The translations under genes were made by a program, and so were the position numbers. DNA of 64,000 nt from Cymodocea nodosa (Eukaryota; Streptophyta; Magnoliopsida; Alismatales; Cymodoceaceae): the NCBI GenBank assembly GCA_036874045.1, contig CM072343.1, positions 2,314,001 through 2,378,000 of the forward strand, read 5' to 3'. Shown here one piece after another: positions 1 through 11,229 of the stretch. Positions within the stretch are counted from its first letter, which is position 1. Each line of letters begins with the position of its first letter. A model generated the notes under the pieces. The model saw only the letters and a list, made by a program, of their open reading frames with translations, searched no databases and was not told the origin of the DNA.

Positions 1-212
1 ATCTTTCCAAAAATCCTGTATTGCATTCTAGAGCAAAGCATATAGAGGTTAGACTTCAGTTTCTAAGAGATAACGTAATCAAAGGAAAAATTAAATTAGG
101 ATTTGTGTCTAGTAAAAATCAATTAGCTGATATATTTACAAAACCTCTAGATGAAAATACATTCTGCAACATAAGACTAAATTTGGGTATATGCAGGCTA
201 TGTGATGTTTAA
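1..212 (+). pseudogene. Ty1/copia pol, C-terminal RNase H end (element A, partial)
   Basis: The frame is open from the window edge to a TAA at 210-212 and reads LSKNPVLHSRAKHIEVR followed by a segment with QLADIFTKPL. These are the conserved end-of-RNase-H motifs of Ty1/copia polyproteins (SKHIEVR.HF.RD and ADI.TK). The rest of pol lies upstream of the window. The piece is closest to the end of the copia B pol at 24500-24739, so it is probably Sirevirus-like. It is followed by a long noncoding stretch, an env-like ORF and an LTR in the same orientation, so it is the 3' part of one element. Confidence 0.9.
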
Positions 213-420
213 ACTCTACCAAAGATAAATTTTGGTGATGATGTTGTTTACCTCATAGATATTATATACTTATCATAAATAACTAAGTAATATCTAAACT
301 TCTGCATAAGATATTATGTATTTATTGTAATATTATAGTAGTATCTTATTGATTTTAAGTATTTTATCAAGTTTGATGGTTTTCAAAATTTTAAGTGGAA
401 GTGTAAATGAAAAATATTAA
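213..420. other. Noncoding sequence after copia A pol
   Basis: AT-rich sequence between the pol stop and the shared cassette. I see no ORF, polypurine tract or LTR start in it. Confidence 0.5.
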
Positions 421-1500
421 ATACTTCTAGAATCCTGAAATTTTGATTAAATGTTTTCTTTAGATCAATGATAGTATATATGATCATGCATGAATTTGAC
501 TTGATTGATTAAACTTGTAGAATAATTTATATGTAAATCATCTTAAACTTCTAATCAAAAGTATGAGCTTATTGAAACTGATTCATATTTTTAGTAAAAT
601 CATAGAGGTAAAAATTGTATGAGATTTGTGTTTTATTGCATATATATTAATGGAATACATATATACTGTACTTAAAATGAAAAGTGCTTACAAAGTGAAA
701 ATCTTTAAGAGTTTATTGATCAATTTGATCACGAGCCTTTTGTACTTGAGTAGATAAGTATGTAAGGATTGTTGTCCTGAAAAAGGATTCTTTAAATCTG
801 GCAACCTAAGGTCCTGATCAGATCTAGGATTGTTGACTAAAAGCTCATTACACGAGTACATTAGAAAACTCTTGTATGATTCAAACTTTTCAAACTAACT
901 TTTAAAGAAAATTATCAATATTTACTATTTTGAAAAGAAAATATTTTTTCATTACTTATAGATATCTTTGAATCGAATATAGTTTCTACCAATATGACTG
1001 TTGATTTATTGAATCAACATTAGTACTTTTTGACTATGTTTATTTGAGATACATTCCTTTATTCTTCTTGTGTTAATCATATTGAGTTTAAAGTTATATT
1101 TTGATTCATATACGAATGAAGTTGATTCTTGAAATCATTTATGATGAATTAAGGATGACATAAAACGTCTAAAAAGAGAATTTAAAGTGTAGTTATAATT
1201 AACATCTATCTTATATAAATATATTTTGTATGTAATTGAATATATTTGAAGTATATTTGTAGGGGGAGGAATAACAATGTCCAAAACAGATTAATATAAT
1301 TCAGAATACAAATCTTGGTTAATCTAAGTTTAATCCTCTTAAGATCTTGATGAAACAATTTAAAAGACAAACAAACTATTTTAGATTCATAAAAGGAATA
1401 TGAGAATAGTTTACAATGTTCCCAAGATAATGTTTTATATATGTTAATTATAGCTTGTGTGTTGTCTTCGAAAGATTTCAATTGAAAACATTCAAAACTT
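421..1500 (+). repeat. Noncoding cassette shared with gypsy family A 3' ends
   Basis: This stretch can be aligned by eye with 17826-18800 and, over a short part, with 53880-54033, where it lies at the 3' end of gypsy family A elements. Shared blocks include the words around 505-560, 715-800 (a run with TTTTGTACTTGAGTAGATA) and 805-880 (CTGGCAACCTAAG). It ends near a purine run at 1261-1269 (GGGGGAGGA). It has no long ORF on the plus strand. Here it sits between copia pol and a copia third ORF, which is unexpected for gypsy sequence. Confidence 0.7.
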
Positions 1501-1796
1501 ATTTTTGATAAGTGTACTAAGTGAACGTTATGTTATGTAAGGTAATGTGTAAAACTACCTCTAGACAGCGTTTTACTCATTAGGTTAGTTAACTCAACAA
1601 GTTATACTTAAATATTTCGGGTACCTTGATTAAATAAACTTTATTCAATATTCTTTTAAAATCCAAACCCGACTACTATACACGTTGTGTTATTCGCTTA
1701 AAACCCTATTTAAACACTTATTACATAGGCACTTAGGTTATTTGTAAACCTTTGTCTGAAAATCTTTCCCACTTGTTCCTATTACATCCTACGACG
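1501..1796 (+). promoter_or_regulatory. Putative internal promoter and leader of the copia third ORF
   Basis: Intergenic sequence directly upstream of the ATG at 1797. It contains a short element of the TTAACTCAAC type near 1590 and a TATA-like CTATTTAAAC at 1706-1715, about 90 bp before the ATG. A separate promoter for the third ORF is inferred from position and sequence only. Confidence 0.3.
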
Positions 1797-4060
1797 ATGG
1801 TCTCCAAGTATTACAAAAGTCGTGGCAGAGGAAAAGGAAAAAGTAGAGGAGATGGAAAAGGAAAAGAAATAGACCATGATGAAGTTCCACGAGCTTGGTT
1901 TAAGAAAATACTTTAAGTGGACAAATGGTTAGCAAAAATTTGCAGTGAATACTTCTTTCCTAAAGGTATACTGAATGAAGCTAGATTAGAGCTTCATAAT
2001 ACTAATGAAAGTAATGTATGTGTATTCGAAGTAAATATGACAGAGAATATAGAATGAAGTGTGCCAAAATTGCATTTTTAGAACAATATGCAAAATTTAT
2101 GGAAAAAGGTGTAGGTTCATCAAATAGAATTCCTCAAAACCCTCTAAGTGCTACACGACTACATGCATTTGAGGAAGAACATGAATCTGCTATTCCTACT
2201 CCTTTGTATTCAACAGAAATACAAACAAATATTGTTGTGGATAAAAGAAAAGTTGAAGGTCTTCGAAAGGCAATAGCAATAGAAAGTGCCTTAGAAGAAT
2301 TAAACTAGAAAAATTTTATGGAACAATTTCAAAAGAAAATAGCAATACTTGAAGAGGAGAAATAGAAGTGTTATAGAAGAAGAAAAATCAGAAAAATCAT
2401 GTCTAAGGAAACAAAGTCTGCTAGAAAAGAAAAATTAGATGAACATTTATTTCCAAAAGACAATGTATGTCTAGACATTGTGCTTTTTAGTGCATTTGAG
2501 AAACTCATCAGTTCTGAGCATACTGAAACTAATGAAGATAATGAAACTTTATTTTCTCTTGCTAGAAAACTTAAGAAGAAATCTAAGACAAATATTTGCT
2601 CAAGTTTTTCTATTAGTTCAAGTCCTGATGATGCAGAAATTGAATAATCAAAGCATCAGGAAATTGGCATAGAACAAGTTATTGTAGATATAATTGACAA
2701 TGTTTAGGCAGTAACTAGTTCACAGGTTGAATTGTCTAGAGTAGCGGATATTGAAAAAGTTAAGACTTCAGAAGAGCTTAATGTCAAACAGCCTTCTTCA
2801 GAATCTATAGAAGTAGAGTTTGAGAATTCACAGCATGTATCAATGGAAATATCTGTTGAACAAAATGAATAATTACAGATAAATACATCGATTGTAGAAT
2901 TTGTAGAAAAATTGAACTCTAAACATTCTATTGAGACTGAACAAATGAATGTAGAGCATAATGAAGATGTTCCTTATATTGTTGAAGTTAAAGAATCAAG
3001 CTTACATACACAACTTCAAGAAAATAATTTCATAGAGGAACAACATGACATTCATTTTGAAGAATAGGTTCCTGAAGATGAATTAAATTCTGAATCAAGG
3101 CTTCAGGTATGACCTTCTTTGTATAAAGTATTACACATTCAAGGTAATTCAATTCATTTTAGATCTGAGGAAGCAATGCAGAAATACAATAATCTAATTA
3201 CATGTTAGATTTTGCATGCTCGTTTAATAAAGTTCAGAAATTTGATTGAAATAAGAGATCTATTTGAGTTTCAAGGCCTCATTGAATTCTTGTCAGTTGG
3301 AATAAAATGGAAACAATAAAAAGAGCTTATTGCAGCCTTTTATAGCAATCTAGTCAAGAATGACAATATATTGAAAACTCAAATAAATCAACAAGAGTTC
3401 ACATTGTCTCCTAAATTAATTTTTGAAGTTTTGGGATTGAAGAATGAATGTGTTGTTGTAACTAATAGATTTGACATGATTAGACAACTAGAATAGAACA
3501 TTCACTCGCTATCAAAAATTCCAGATGTATATACTGAAATGAGATTAATAGAAAATCTAAATGTAGAGGCAAGGTTTATTACAAATATATTGCATGCTAA
3601 TTTATTTCAGAGAGTCAGACACAATATGGAAGTCAGCAGAAGCTATTTATATGTAACTTATGGTCTACTGAATAGAATTCAAATCAATTGGTTTGATGTT
3701 TTCATTTATCAGCTACAGCATATAAGTTTAAAGTTATTTTTTGGTGATGCTGTATGTAGACTTCTTGCAAACCAATTAAATTTATCTAATTGGCCCTCTG
3801 AAACTAAAGGCATGAGAGCTTTTAGTGTAAAAGGTTTGCAAAAATTTCAGGTCATGCATCAACCTCAATGACAATAACAACAACCAATAGAATGTACAGA
3901 ACAAATACAACCACAATAGCCAAGTTATTCAGTTCAAGTAGAACAGCAACCCCAGCTACCTCCTGACCTAGATGATGTGCTTAACGACATTAGAAATGAT
4001 ATTAGGCATCTAGGAGATAACATATGTAATGCTATAAGTAATATACTTTAGAGGGATAGA
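1797..4060 (+). pseudogene. Copia third (env-like) ORF, decayed
   Basis: The ORF starts with MVSKYYKSRGRGKGK, a basic N-terminus. After a frameshift near 2000-2050 it continues in a second frame interrupted by about a dozen TAG, TAA and TGA codons. The middle (about 2700-3110) is acidic and Glu/Ser-rich. The 3160-3800 part reads as the domain of plant retroelement third ORFs often labelled putative plant transposon protein: FEFQGLIEFL, then AFYSNL, then RVRHNMEVSRSYLYVTYGL and NRIQINWFDVF. The tail is Gln/Pro-rich. The position between pol and the 3' LTR is the env-like position of Sireviruses. No clear membrane segments were seen, so an envelope role is not supported. Related to the minus-strand ORF at 46197-46914. 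Confidence 0.75.
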
Positions 4061-4587
4061 TAAATGTTTGTTTGCTTGTATCTGAATACAAAATGTAATG
4101 TTTGTATTTATTATTTGATTCATTGAACAATACATTTTTTTGTAAATGGTTCAATTCTTATTTATGTTTACATAAAGTTTAGCTGTAAATATATCTCTTG
4201 GTTTATATGCTGTGTAATCATCTTTTTGATTAATGACAAAAAGGGGAAGAAGTGTTAAAAATTCAAATGTAAAAGATGATTATGATTTGAATTGCATATA
4301 TTATAAAGAGAGATAATATTTAAGTGGTTATAACAGATGATAATGTAATCTGAAAGATAATTATGTGGTTATTAAAATCTGAAAGATACTTATGTAATTA
4401 TTGACATCTGAAAGTTTTATTTTTGAGAGGTGAAATTTACACAAACAATAGAAATAAGCTTAAGTGAACTTAAGTCAATAAACTTGTTTGTTGAATTAAA
4501 AGTTAACCCAACGAAGGTACTTTGTTGAGTTAAATATATTTCATAATTGATTTAATATGGTTTTGTCATCATCAAAAAGGGGGAGAT
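4061..4587 (+). other. Copia A 3' untranslated region with polypurine tract
   Basis: Noncoding, AT-rich, with two purine runs: AAAAAGGGGAAGAAG near 4240 and AAAAAGGGGGAGAT at 4574-4587. The second directly precedes the TG of the LTR and is the likely plus-strand primer (PPT). Multiple PPT-like runs are typical of Sireviruses. Confidence 0.75.
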
Positions 4588-6297
4588 TGTTGAGTATTTT
4601 GTTTTGATGATGTGTGTTGAATGAAAGTAATCATATTTACTCAATTATTATTGCTTGTGAAAAGAAATTAAAAACATCAATTAATATAGAAAAAAACTTA
4701 CTAATATAAATACTTGTCTGTATTGGATTTGAAATTATACTAAGTTAACAACTATTCGTTTCATTGCATTAAATTCTCATTTAACTAAACGTTAAGTTAA
4801 CGTGTGTTTTTATTGAAAAACATGATATATTTTAAAGTTATATTTTATGTATCATGAACAGTGCACGTTTAGACAACTCATTAAGTTAGAGTGTTATTTG
4901 TATAGAGATTACGTGAGAACTCGTTAAGTTAAAGGCTTAAAGGTTAAAATAGGTCACGTGAGAACTCGTTAAGTTAGTGTTGTATACGTGGTGAATTAAA
5001 AGTTATGAATGTTATATTGTATCACGTGAGGTGTACATGTTTAACTCGTTAAGTTAACATAACTAAACACATTGAGTTGCTATATTGAATACTAAGGCAA
5101 CGCGTTAGGTTAGCGTTATAAACTTAAGTTGTTATTTTTGTACGTGGTAAAATTCTTATTATAAAAACATTTGTTTATTGCTGAATTGGTGAGTTAAAGT
5201 TTTTCGGAGACTTACAATCGTAACTATCTAAAAGGTAACTTAAGTCATGGTTTCAGGTCACGACAAATGCCTCACTAGTTTTATGGTAAAAAGAGTTTTT
5301 CAGAGACTTACAACCGTAACTATCCGAAACTTAAATTGTTTTCGATGAGTTAGCATTTAACCTTCCGAAAGAAAGGTTAAGCTGGTTCGTTGAGTTAGTG
5401 TAACACCACGAAGCTGGTTCGTTGAGTTATCTGTAACACAACAGAGTTAGTTCGTTGAGTTGCTACAATACTTGTCATGTGAGTTGTCACATGAGGAACT
5501 CGTTAAGTTAGAAACGTTAAGTTATATATCTACTTGTTTTACTCGTTTAGTTAACATTAACACAATGACTTCTTATTACACTTGATGAAAAATTTTGGAC
5601 GAGAAAGTTTATTTTGCAGGAAAATTTTCAGAGATCCAGGATCGATGATTAAAGAAAATTCGAAATGTAAACGTGGGTTAGAACGTGTGTATTTCGATGA
5701 AGGAAAAAGAAAAGATGTGAAGAAGTGGATAACTGGTAGTGATTAAACGTGGAGGATATGCATGAAGTGAATATACAGTATAAAAAGCATGAAGTTCTCG
5801 TTGATCAATTATCCCTGCACACCAAATGAAAAATCTTTTCAGGGATCAAAAACACTTTTCGGGGAAAACTTCTCAGATGAAAGAAAATTTAGTGAAGCAG
5901 AAAAGGTCAGATTTATGTTACTAAAGATCTGAAGTATCAAAAGAAAGCAAATTCAGTGAAGTAGAGAAAGACAAGATATTTGTCACTGAAGAATTGCTGA
6001 AAAAGAAAAAGGAGAAGAAGAAGAAATATCTCAAACAGGGAGAAATGTTTTAAATTCGGCAAATTAGTTTTCTCTGTTTGTAGTTATGAAATTGTATAGA
6101 TGAAACATGGTATCGATATATAATTACATCTATAATTTCTGAGGAGAATTGAATTGTATATTGTAATTGAAACCTTGAATAAAAATGATTTTATGAAAAT
6201 AGTGTCTCGAGTTGTTTTTGAGTTTTGAAGTTTCAATTATAATCAAAAATGTTGAAAATACAATTCACCCCCTCTTGTGTAGCCATACGATCCTACA
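4588..6297 (+). repeat. 3' LTR of copia element A (about 1.7 kb)
   Basis: Starts TGTTGAGTATTTTG right after the polypurine tract and ends CGATCCTACA just before gag-like sequence of a gypsy element. The U3 part has arrays of AACTCGTTAAGTTA, CACGTG and TTCGTTGAGTTA words and a TTTCGGAGACTTAC palindrome half with ACTTAAGTCA. The block about 4961-5155 aligns with the family A gypsy LTR at about 19197-19370. The element inserted into the family A gag sequence that starts at 6298. The 5' LTR is outside the window, so the target duplication cannot be checked. Confidence 0.9.
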
Positions 6298-7398
6298 GAG
6301 AGAGATAGGTTTGAACTGAAATCTAATTATATTAGTCAATTGCCACACTTTCATGGATTAGAAAGAGAGGATGCCTATTATTTCCTTAGAGAATTTAACG
6401 AAGTTTGTCAAATGATGAAAATGCCAAACATGAGTATTGATGCTATTAAACTTAGATATATCCTTTTTGCTTTAAAAGACACAGTTAAGAGATGGTTATA
6501 TACTCTATCGCCTGATTTAATTTCTGTATGGACTAAATTTTGCTTTGTTTTTCTAAAAAAATATTATCCAACACATCAAACGATTAAAAAGAAAAAAGAA
6601 ATATTAATGTGTAGCCAAAAATAGGGAGAATTATTCTAGAAATATTTTGAAAGATTTAAAAATTTAATGACTCAATGTCTGCATCATGCAATGAGTAAAG
6701 CATAATTAATAGGTATAATTTATGAAGGCATAGATGTTTCAACGAAATCTTTATTAGAATCTACTTGTTAGAGTGGATTTTTAAAACTATGTAGTAAAGA
6801 AGCATGGGCATATTTAGAAAATTTTGCAAAAAGAACTGCATACTAGGAAAACTTGGTTAAAGCTATTACAGATAAAAAAATATCGCCAAGGGGAGTGCAT
6901 GAAATAGATTCAAGCACTATGCTTGAAGTTAAATTAACTGAGTTAACAAAGAAAATAGAAGAGTTATCATTAAATCAAAAGCTAGTAGAAAAGAATGCAA
7001 ATATTAATGATTTAGATATTATTTATGCTAGAAACCAGAAAGATAACTTTGGAAATTCTTATAACCCTAATTGGAGAAACCACCTGAACCTATCTTGGAG
7101 AAATAACAATTTCCAAGGAGGAGAAAATATAAATGACAAAAATATAAGTTATGAATCATTAATTGAACAAGTATCTAGAATAGAGAAGTTAGAAAAGATA
7201 ATTCAACAGTTAAACAATCGTCTAGATCATGTATTTGGAAATGCTACCATTCAAAATATAAATAGAAATATACCCCCTAGATAGAAGGAATCAATAGAAG
7301 TTAGACCTACTAGAGGATTGCCAATGCAAGCAGTACCTAACCTTGTCAATAGAACTGTTAATGAAATTGATACCACCTTTGAGAGGGAAGTTGAATGA
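6298..7398 (+). pseudogene. Gypsy family A gag capsid ORF, copy 1 (decayed)
   Basis: Reads as the retrotransposon gag (capsid) domain of Athila-like elements: QLPHFHGLEREDAYYFLREF, then KLRYILFALKDTVKRWLY, then KKYYPTHQTIKKKKEI, and later YNPNWRNHLNLSWRN. A coiled-coil stretch (7140-7250) and a short tail follow, ending at TGA 7396-7398. Several in-frame TAG codons (about 6622, 6637, 6769, 6844, 7282) break the ORF. The 5' end is cut by the copia A LTR. The sequence matches the copies at 17325-17825 (minus) and 50385-51645 (plus). No zinc knuckle is visible in this ORF. Confidence 0.85.
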
Positions 7399-7618
7399 AG
7401 TAGTATAACTAAAGTAACTATGTATAATATAGTAAGTAGAAAAATATAAAAAGAAAAAATGTGTAAGTTTAATTATAATTAGTAATATTGTAGAGTTATT
7501 ACTTAACTCAACGAGGTTAGTTCGTTGAGTTATGACCTAAATTCATGAGGGTAAGTAAGTAGGTATGTTAATTTTATCTCTGTTAAATTTTTGTTTATGT
7601 TATATAGAATCACAATAG
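7399..7618 (+). promoter_or_regulatory. gag/F-box spacer with hairpin and candidate mini-intron, copy 1
   Basis: The spacer has a perfect 10-bp inverted repeat, TAACTCAACG at 7504-7513 and CGTTGAGTTA at 7523-7532, with a 9-nt loop. Downstream lies a candidate 57-nt intron at 7551-7607, with donor AGG/GTAAGTAAG and a T-rich tract ending in ATAG. The ATG of the F-box ORF follows at 7619. The same layout occurs at 51646-51868 and on the minus strand at 15066-15147 plus 17185-17324. Splicing is inferred from sequence only. Confidence 0.5.
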
Positions 7619-8446
7619 ATGGAATTGTTGAAATTACCACTAGATGTACTGAGGGAAGTACTGAGTAACTTATCAGCTAAAGATCTTTGCAGATTGTGTG
7701 TGTCAAAAGAAATTAAAGACTATGTTAGAGAAAAATATTTTTATGGACTACAAGCTGCCAAAATGACTAAGATTAGAGATAGAATTTTATGAAAGTCATT
7801 TAATCGTAGTTCAATCAGCTATGAATATCTGAATATGAAAGAAACTATTGAAATTCCACCCAATACATTAGAAGGAATAGATCATATTATGGGGATGGAT
7901 GAAGGATTAATTATTTTCAAAACCAAACCAAGGTATGCAATTCTGTTACTTGATATTTTGATTAGAAATCCTATCACTAGAGAAGAATGGAATATAGGAA
8001 GGCCTAATATATTTGAAGTACCAACTGAAAATTGTAGGTCAGCATTAATCTTTTCTAATAAAATTTTGACAATTCCTGAAAAATTGTATTACTAGATACC
8101 AATTGGAAATTGGATGAGGATTTATGCTTAAGTGTGTATAATTTGCTGAATAAATCTTGGACTAAAAATGCTATGATATATCTAGGACAGAAAGCATTAA
8201 TTAACAACATACATGTCATACTTGATGGATATATATGTTTAGTGTCAGATATATTAGTTGCATTTAGATCTGATTTATACATAGTAAGCATATATAGTTA
8301 TGATGATGACTTTATAGAAATATTACCTATACCGAGTGATATAGCTAAACCACCGTCTGCAGAATATGATAAAATTCAATTAGGAATACGGTATAATGAT
8401 GATAATGATCCTACTTTATGTCTGATAAGATGGTGGGATGAATTGA
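7619..8446 (+). pseudogene. F-box protein ORF carried by gypsy family A, copy 1
   Basis: Begins MELLKLPLDVLREVLSNLS, followed by AKDLCRLC.VSKEIKDYV, which fits the F-box fold that binds SKP1 in SCF ubiquitin ligases. Downstream pieces (ILIRNPITREEW, VPTENC, DGYICLVSDI, SYDDDFIEILPIPSD, LCLIRWWDEL) resemble an F-box-associated (FBA) interaction domain. There is a TGA near 7790, a TAG near 8093 and frameshifts, so this copy is dead. It is truncated near 8446, where copia GAG-pre-integrase sequence begins. It follows the gag capsid ORF on the same strand, as in the other two copies. Confidence 0.75.
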
Positions 8447-8544
8447 CACATTGTATTTAACATCAGGTCAAGATGACAATTGCAGCAGTCAATGAGATAG
8501 AAGACATTGACTTATGGCATAAGAGGCTAGGACACATTGTAGTG
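8447..8544 (+). pseudogene. Copia element C, GAG-pre-integrase fragment
   Basis: A short reading frame with DIDLWHKRLGHI, the signature of the GAG-pre-integrase domain of Ty1/copia polyproteins. It fuses abruptly to the end of the F-box copy upstream and is cut downstream by a family A LTR piece. The rest of the polyprotein resumes at 9077. Confidence 0.75.
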
Positions 8545-9076
8545 GATTTGTTAACTTCTGTTTGTTAAGTGGCACTAGAAACTTTGTTTGGTTTGTTTTT
8601 ATGCTTATATAAATAATTACTTTTAGAAGTAAACAAACAACATTTCACACAAATTAGAGATTAATTCTAATTTATATTTTTAACTACAAGTACACAGTAT
8701 ATATTGTATTTGTATGCAAGTACAGGTCGATCCCATAGAGATTGAGTAAGAATTGTATACTGTTTCGATTTTTATATTGGAGTTTATATGTGTTTAGTTT
8801 AAGCACTCCGTTGAGTTAAGGTTAACACAACGGACTTAGTTCGTGGAGTTATGGCTAACTCAACGGACTAACCTCGTGGACTTAAGTTAACTCCACGAGC
8901 CTATCTTTCCAATTAAATACTACTATTTACAAAAGAATCAACCAACTATTGGGTAGTTCCACAGATTGTAAATAACATCAATTAAGCTCTTTAATGTTAG
9001 TTAATATTAGATTTATCATTAAGCAATACTAACATTCAGATATTTCAAACAGTAACCATTAAAATCTTTAAGTATT
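8545..9076 (-). repeat. Gypsy family A LTR fragment A1
   Basis: Matches the U5-proximal part of the family A LTRs at 15153-17184, 27506-29579 and 29912-31895, in the minus orientation. It includes the hairpin words around 8805-8900 (GTTGAGTTA, AACTCAACGG, TCGTGGACTTAAG). It replaces the integrase core of copia C. No polypurine tract or primer site adjoins it. Confidence 0.8.
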
Positions 9077-11070
9077 TGGAAAGATCCAAATCTTTTGTCC
9101 ACTTGAGTAGTGACAAAGGGGATAAGTTGGATTCAAAATCACAGAAGTATTATTTTATTGGCTATGGTAAGGATTATTTTGGGTACAGATTTTGGGTAGA
9201 AGAGACCAAGAAAATAATCTGTGCAAAAGATGTCATCTTCATTGAATCTTAGATATACAAGCATAGAGAAAGTGTAGATGAACAACAGTTAGAGTTTCAG
9301 CCTAAAAGTACTACTGAAATCAATCTAGATAATGATACTAAACAACTTCAGAAGAAACTTGTAGAAGAAATTCAGCTTCCAAAAGTTAAAAGTAAAAACA
9401 TCTGGACAACCAAGAGGATGAAGTTGTCGCTAAACAACCTAGAAGATCTAGAAGGGTTTCTAGACCTCCTAAAAGGTATGTACCATCATTCAATTATCTA
9501 TTATTGACAAACAATGGTGAACCAGAAACATATCAGGAAGCAGTCTATGCAAGTGATGCACAAGAGTAGGAGCTAGCAATGAAAGAGAAACTTAGGTCCC
9601 TTGAAAAGAACAAGACTTGGAAGCTAACTCCATTACCAGAAGAGAAGAAAATCCTACGAAACAAGTTGGTGTTCAAGCTGAAAGAACAACAAGATGGCAG
9701 CAAGAAATATAAAGTCAAACTTGTTGTTAAGGGTTTCCAACAAATTCAAGATATAGACTATATTGAAGTATTTTCACTAGTTGTGAAAATGAATATTATA
9801 AGAATAGTTTTGAGTATTGTTATTGCAAAAGATTTATTTTTAAAGCAAATGGATGTAAAGACAACATTCCTATATGGAAACTTGGAGGAAGAGCTTTACA
9901 TGATACAACTAGAAGGATTTGTAGTAACTGACAAGAAAGCAAAGACAATATGTAGATTGCTGAAGAGTCTGTATGGCTTGAAGCAAGCACCAAGACAATG
10001 GTATAAGAGATTCGATACCTTTATCTATACTTTTGACTTCAAGAGATGTGATATAGACTATTGCTACTACATAAAATTACTTGATGACTGCTTTATCATT
10101 CTACTAATTTATGTAGATGATATATTAATTGCTTATTTAAGTATAGAATAGATCAAGCAATTAAAGAGACAACTATTAAAGGAATTTGACATGAAGGATT
10201 TGGGAGAAGCCAAGCAAATCTTGGGTATGAGAATCATTTGAGATAGAATGACAAGTACATTGAGGCTGAATTAGAAATACTTAGAAAAGGTGCTTAGAAG
10301 ATTCAATATCTCAAAGGAGAGGAAAACTGAATTGCCTCTCGGACCTCAATTCAAGTTGTCTAAAGATTAGTCTGCTAAGACTAAAGAAGAGAGGACAAAA
10401 ATGTTCAGAATACCATATGCTTCAGTAGTGGAAAGTCTTATGTATGCCATGATATGCACAAGACCAGATATATCTCATGTGGTGGGAGTTGTCAATAGGT
10501 ACATGGAAAATCTAGGAGTTGAGCATTGGTCTGTTGTACTTTGGATACTTAGATATCTCAGATATTCCCTAGACATAGATCTGAACTTTAAGAAAAGACT
10601 AGTTGAATTGTAGCTACTGTGATGCTGATGTAGGAGGAGAGGTGGACAAAAGTAAAAGTACTTTAGGTTATGTATTTTGCATAGGAAGTACTACAATTAG
10701 CTAGAGATCCAAATTGTAGAGTATTGTTGCACTCTCAACCACAAAAGCTAAATATGTTGCAGTTGTAGAGGTAGCTAAAGAAAGAATTTAGTTAGAGAAT
10801 GTACTAACTAAGTTGAGGCACAAATAGAAAAGAAGTACTCTATTTTGTGACAACCAAAGTGCCATTTACTTAGCTGAAAATTCGAAATTCCATTCAAGGT
10901 CCAAACATATGAGAATAATGTTTCATTTTATAAGGAAAGAAATAGAGCAAAATAGGCTAGATCTGTAGAAGATTGCTAATGTTGAAAATGCTGTAGACAT
11001 GTTAACTAAGGTTCTAAATCTATAGAAATTAAGGTTGTGTATGGCCTTAATTGGTCTCCTAGATAATTGA
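9077..11070 (+). pseudogene. Copia element C pol remnant: integrase C-end, RT, RNase H
   Basis: From 9077 the frame reads SKSFVHLSSD, then KYYFIGYGKDYFGYRFW (C-terminal integrase). The longest open block, 9579-10151, is reverse transcriptase, with [50 protein letters not shown] and YVDDIL, so the YVDD catalytic motif is intact. The next part has PYASVVESLMYAM and TRPDISHVVG. RNase H continues in shifted frames (CDNQSAIYLAEN, SKHMRIMFHF). Stops and frameshifts are frequent. It is more diverged from copia B than copia A is, and resembles the Tork-like branch (inference). The integrase catalytic core is missing. Confidence 0.85.
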
Positions 11071-11182
11071 CCAAAAGGGGGGACAAGGTGTTGATGTTTT
11101 GTTTGAGTTGCAGTTGTAAGTTAATTATAAACCGAGAGTACACAAATTCTTTTGATCTCTATGTAGACTCCAAGTGGGAAAT
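11071..11182 (+). other. Copia C polypurine tract and 3' leader
   Basis: Short noncoding piece after the RNase H stop. It holds AAAAGGGGGGACAAG near 11075-11090 and CAAGTGGGAAAT at 11171-11182, directly before TGTTAGGG. The second is the likely plus-strand primer for the LTR. Confidence 0.55.
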
Positions 11183-11229
11183 TGTTAGGGTAAGAAGTTC
11201 AAGTGTGGAGTATGCCACAAGCTACCTAG
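11183..11229 (+). repeat. Copia C 3' LTR, left part
   Basis: Starts TGTTAGGGTAAG after the purine tract. The LTR is interrupted at 11230 by a solo LTR of another copia family and resumes at 13020. Confidence 0.6.
11225..11229 (+). repeat. Target-site duplication CCTAG, left copy
   Basis: CCTAG occurs directly before the TG of the solo LTR D and again directly after its CA at 13015-13019. This 5-bp duplication marks the insertion. Confidence 0.85.

Noticed and set aside
1797..4060. True viral envelope gene
   Set aside because: No signal peptide, transmembrane segment or glycoprotein features; env-like refers to position only.
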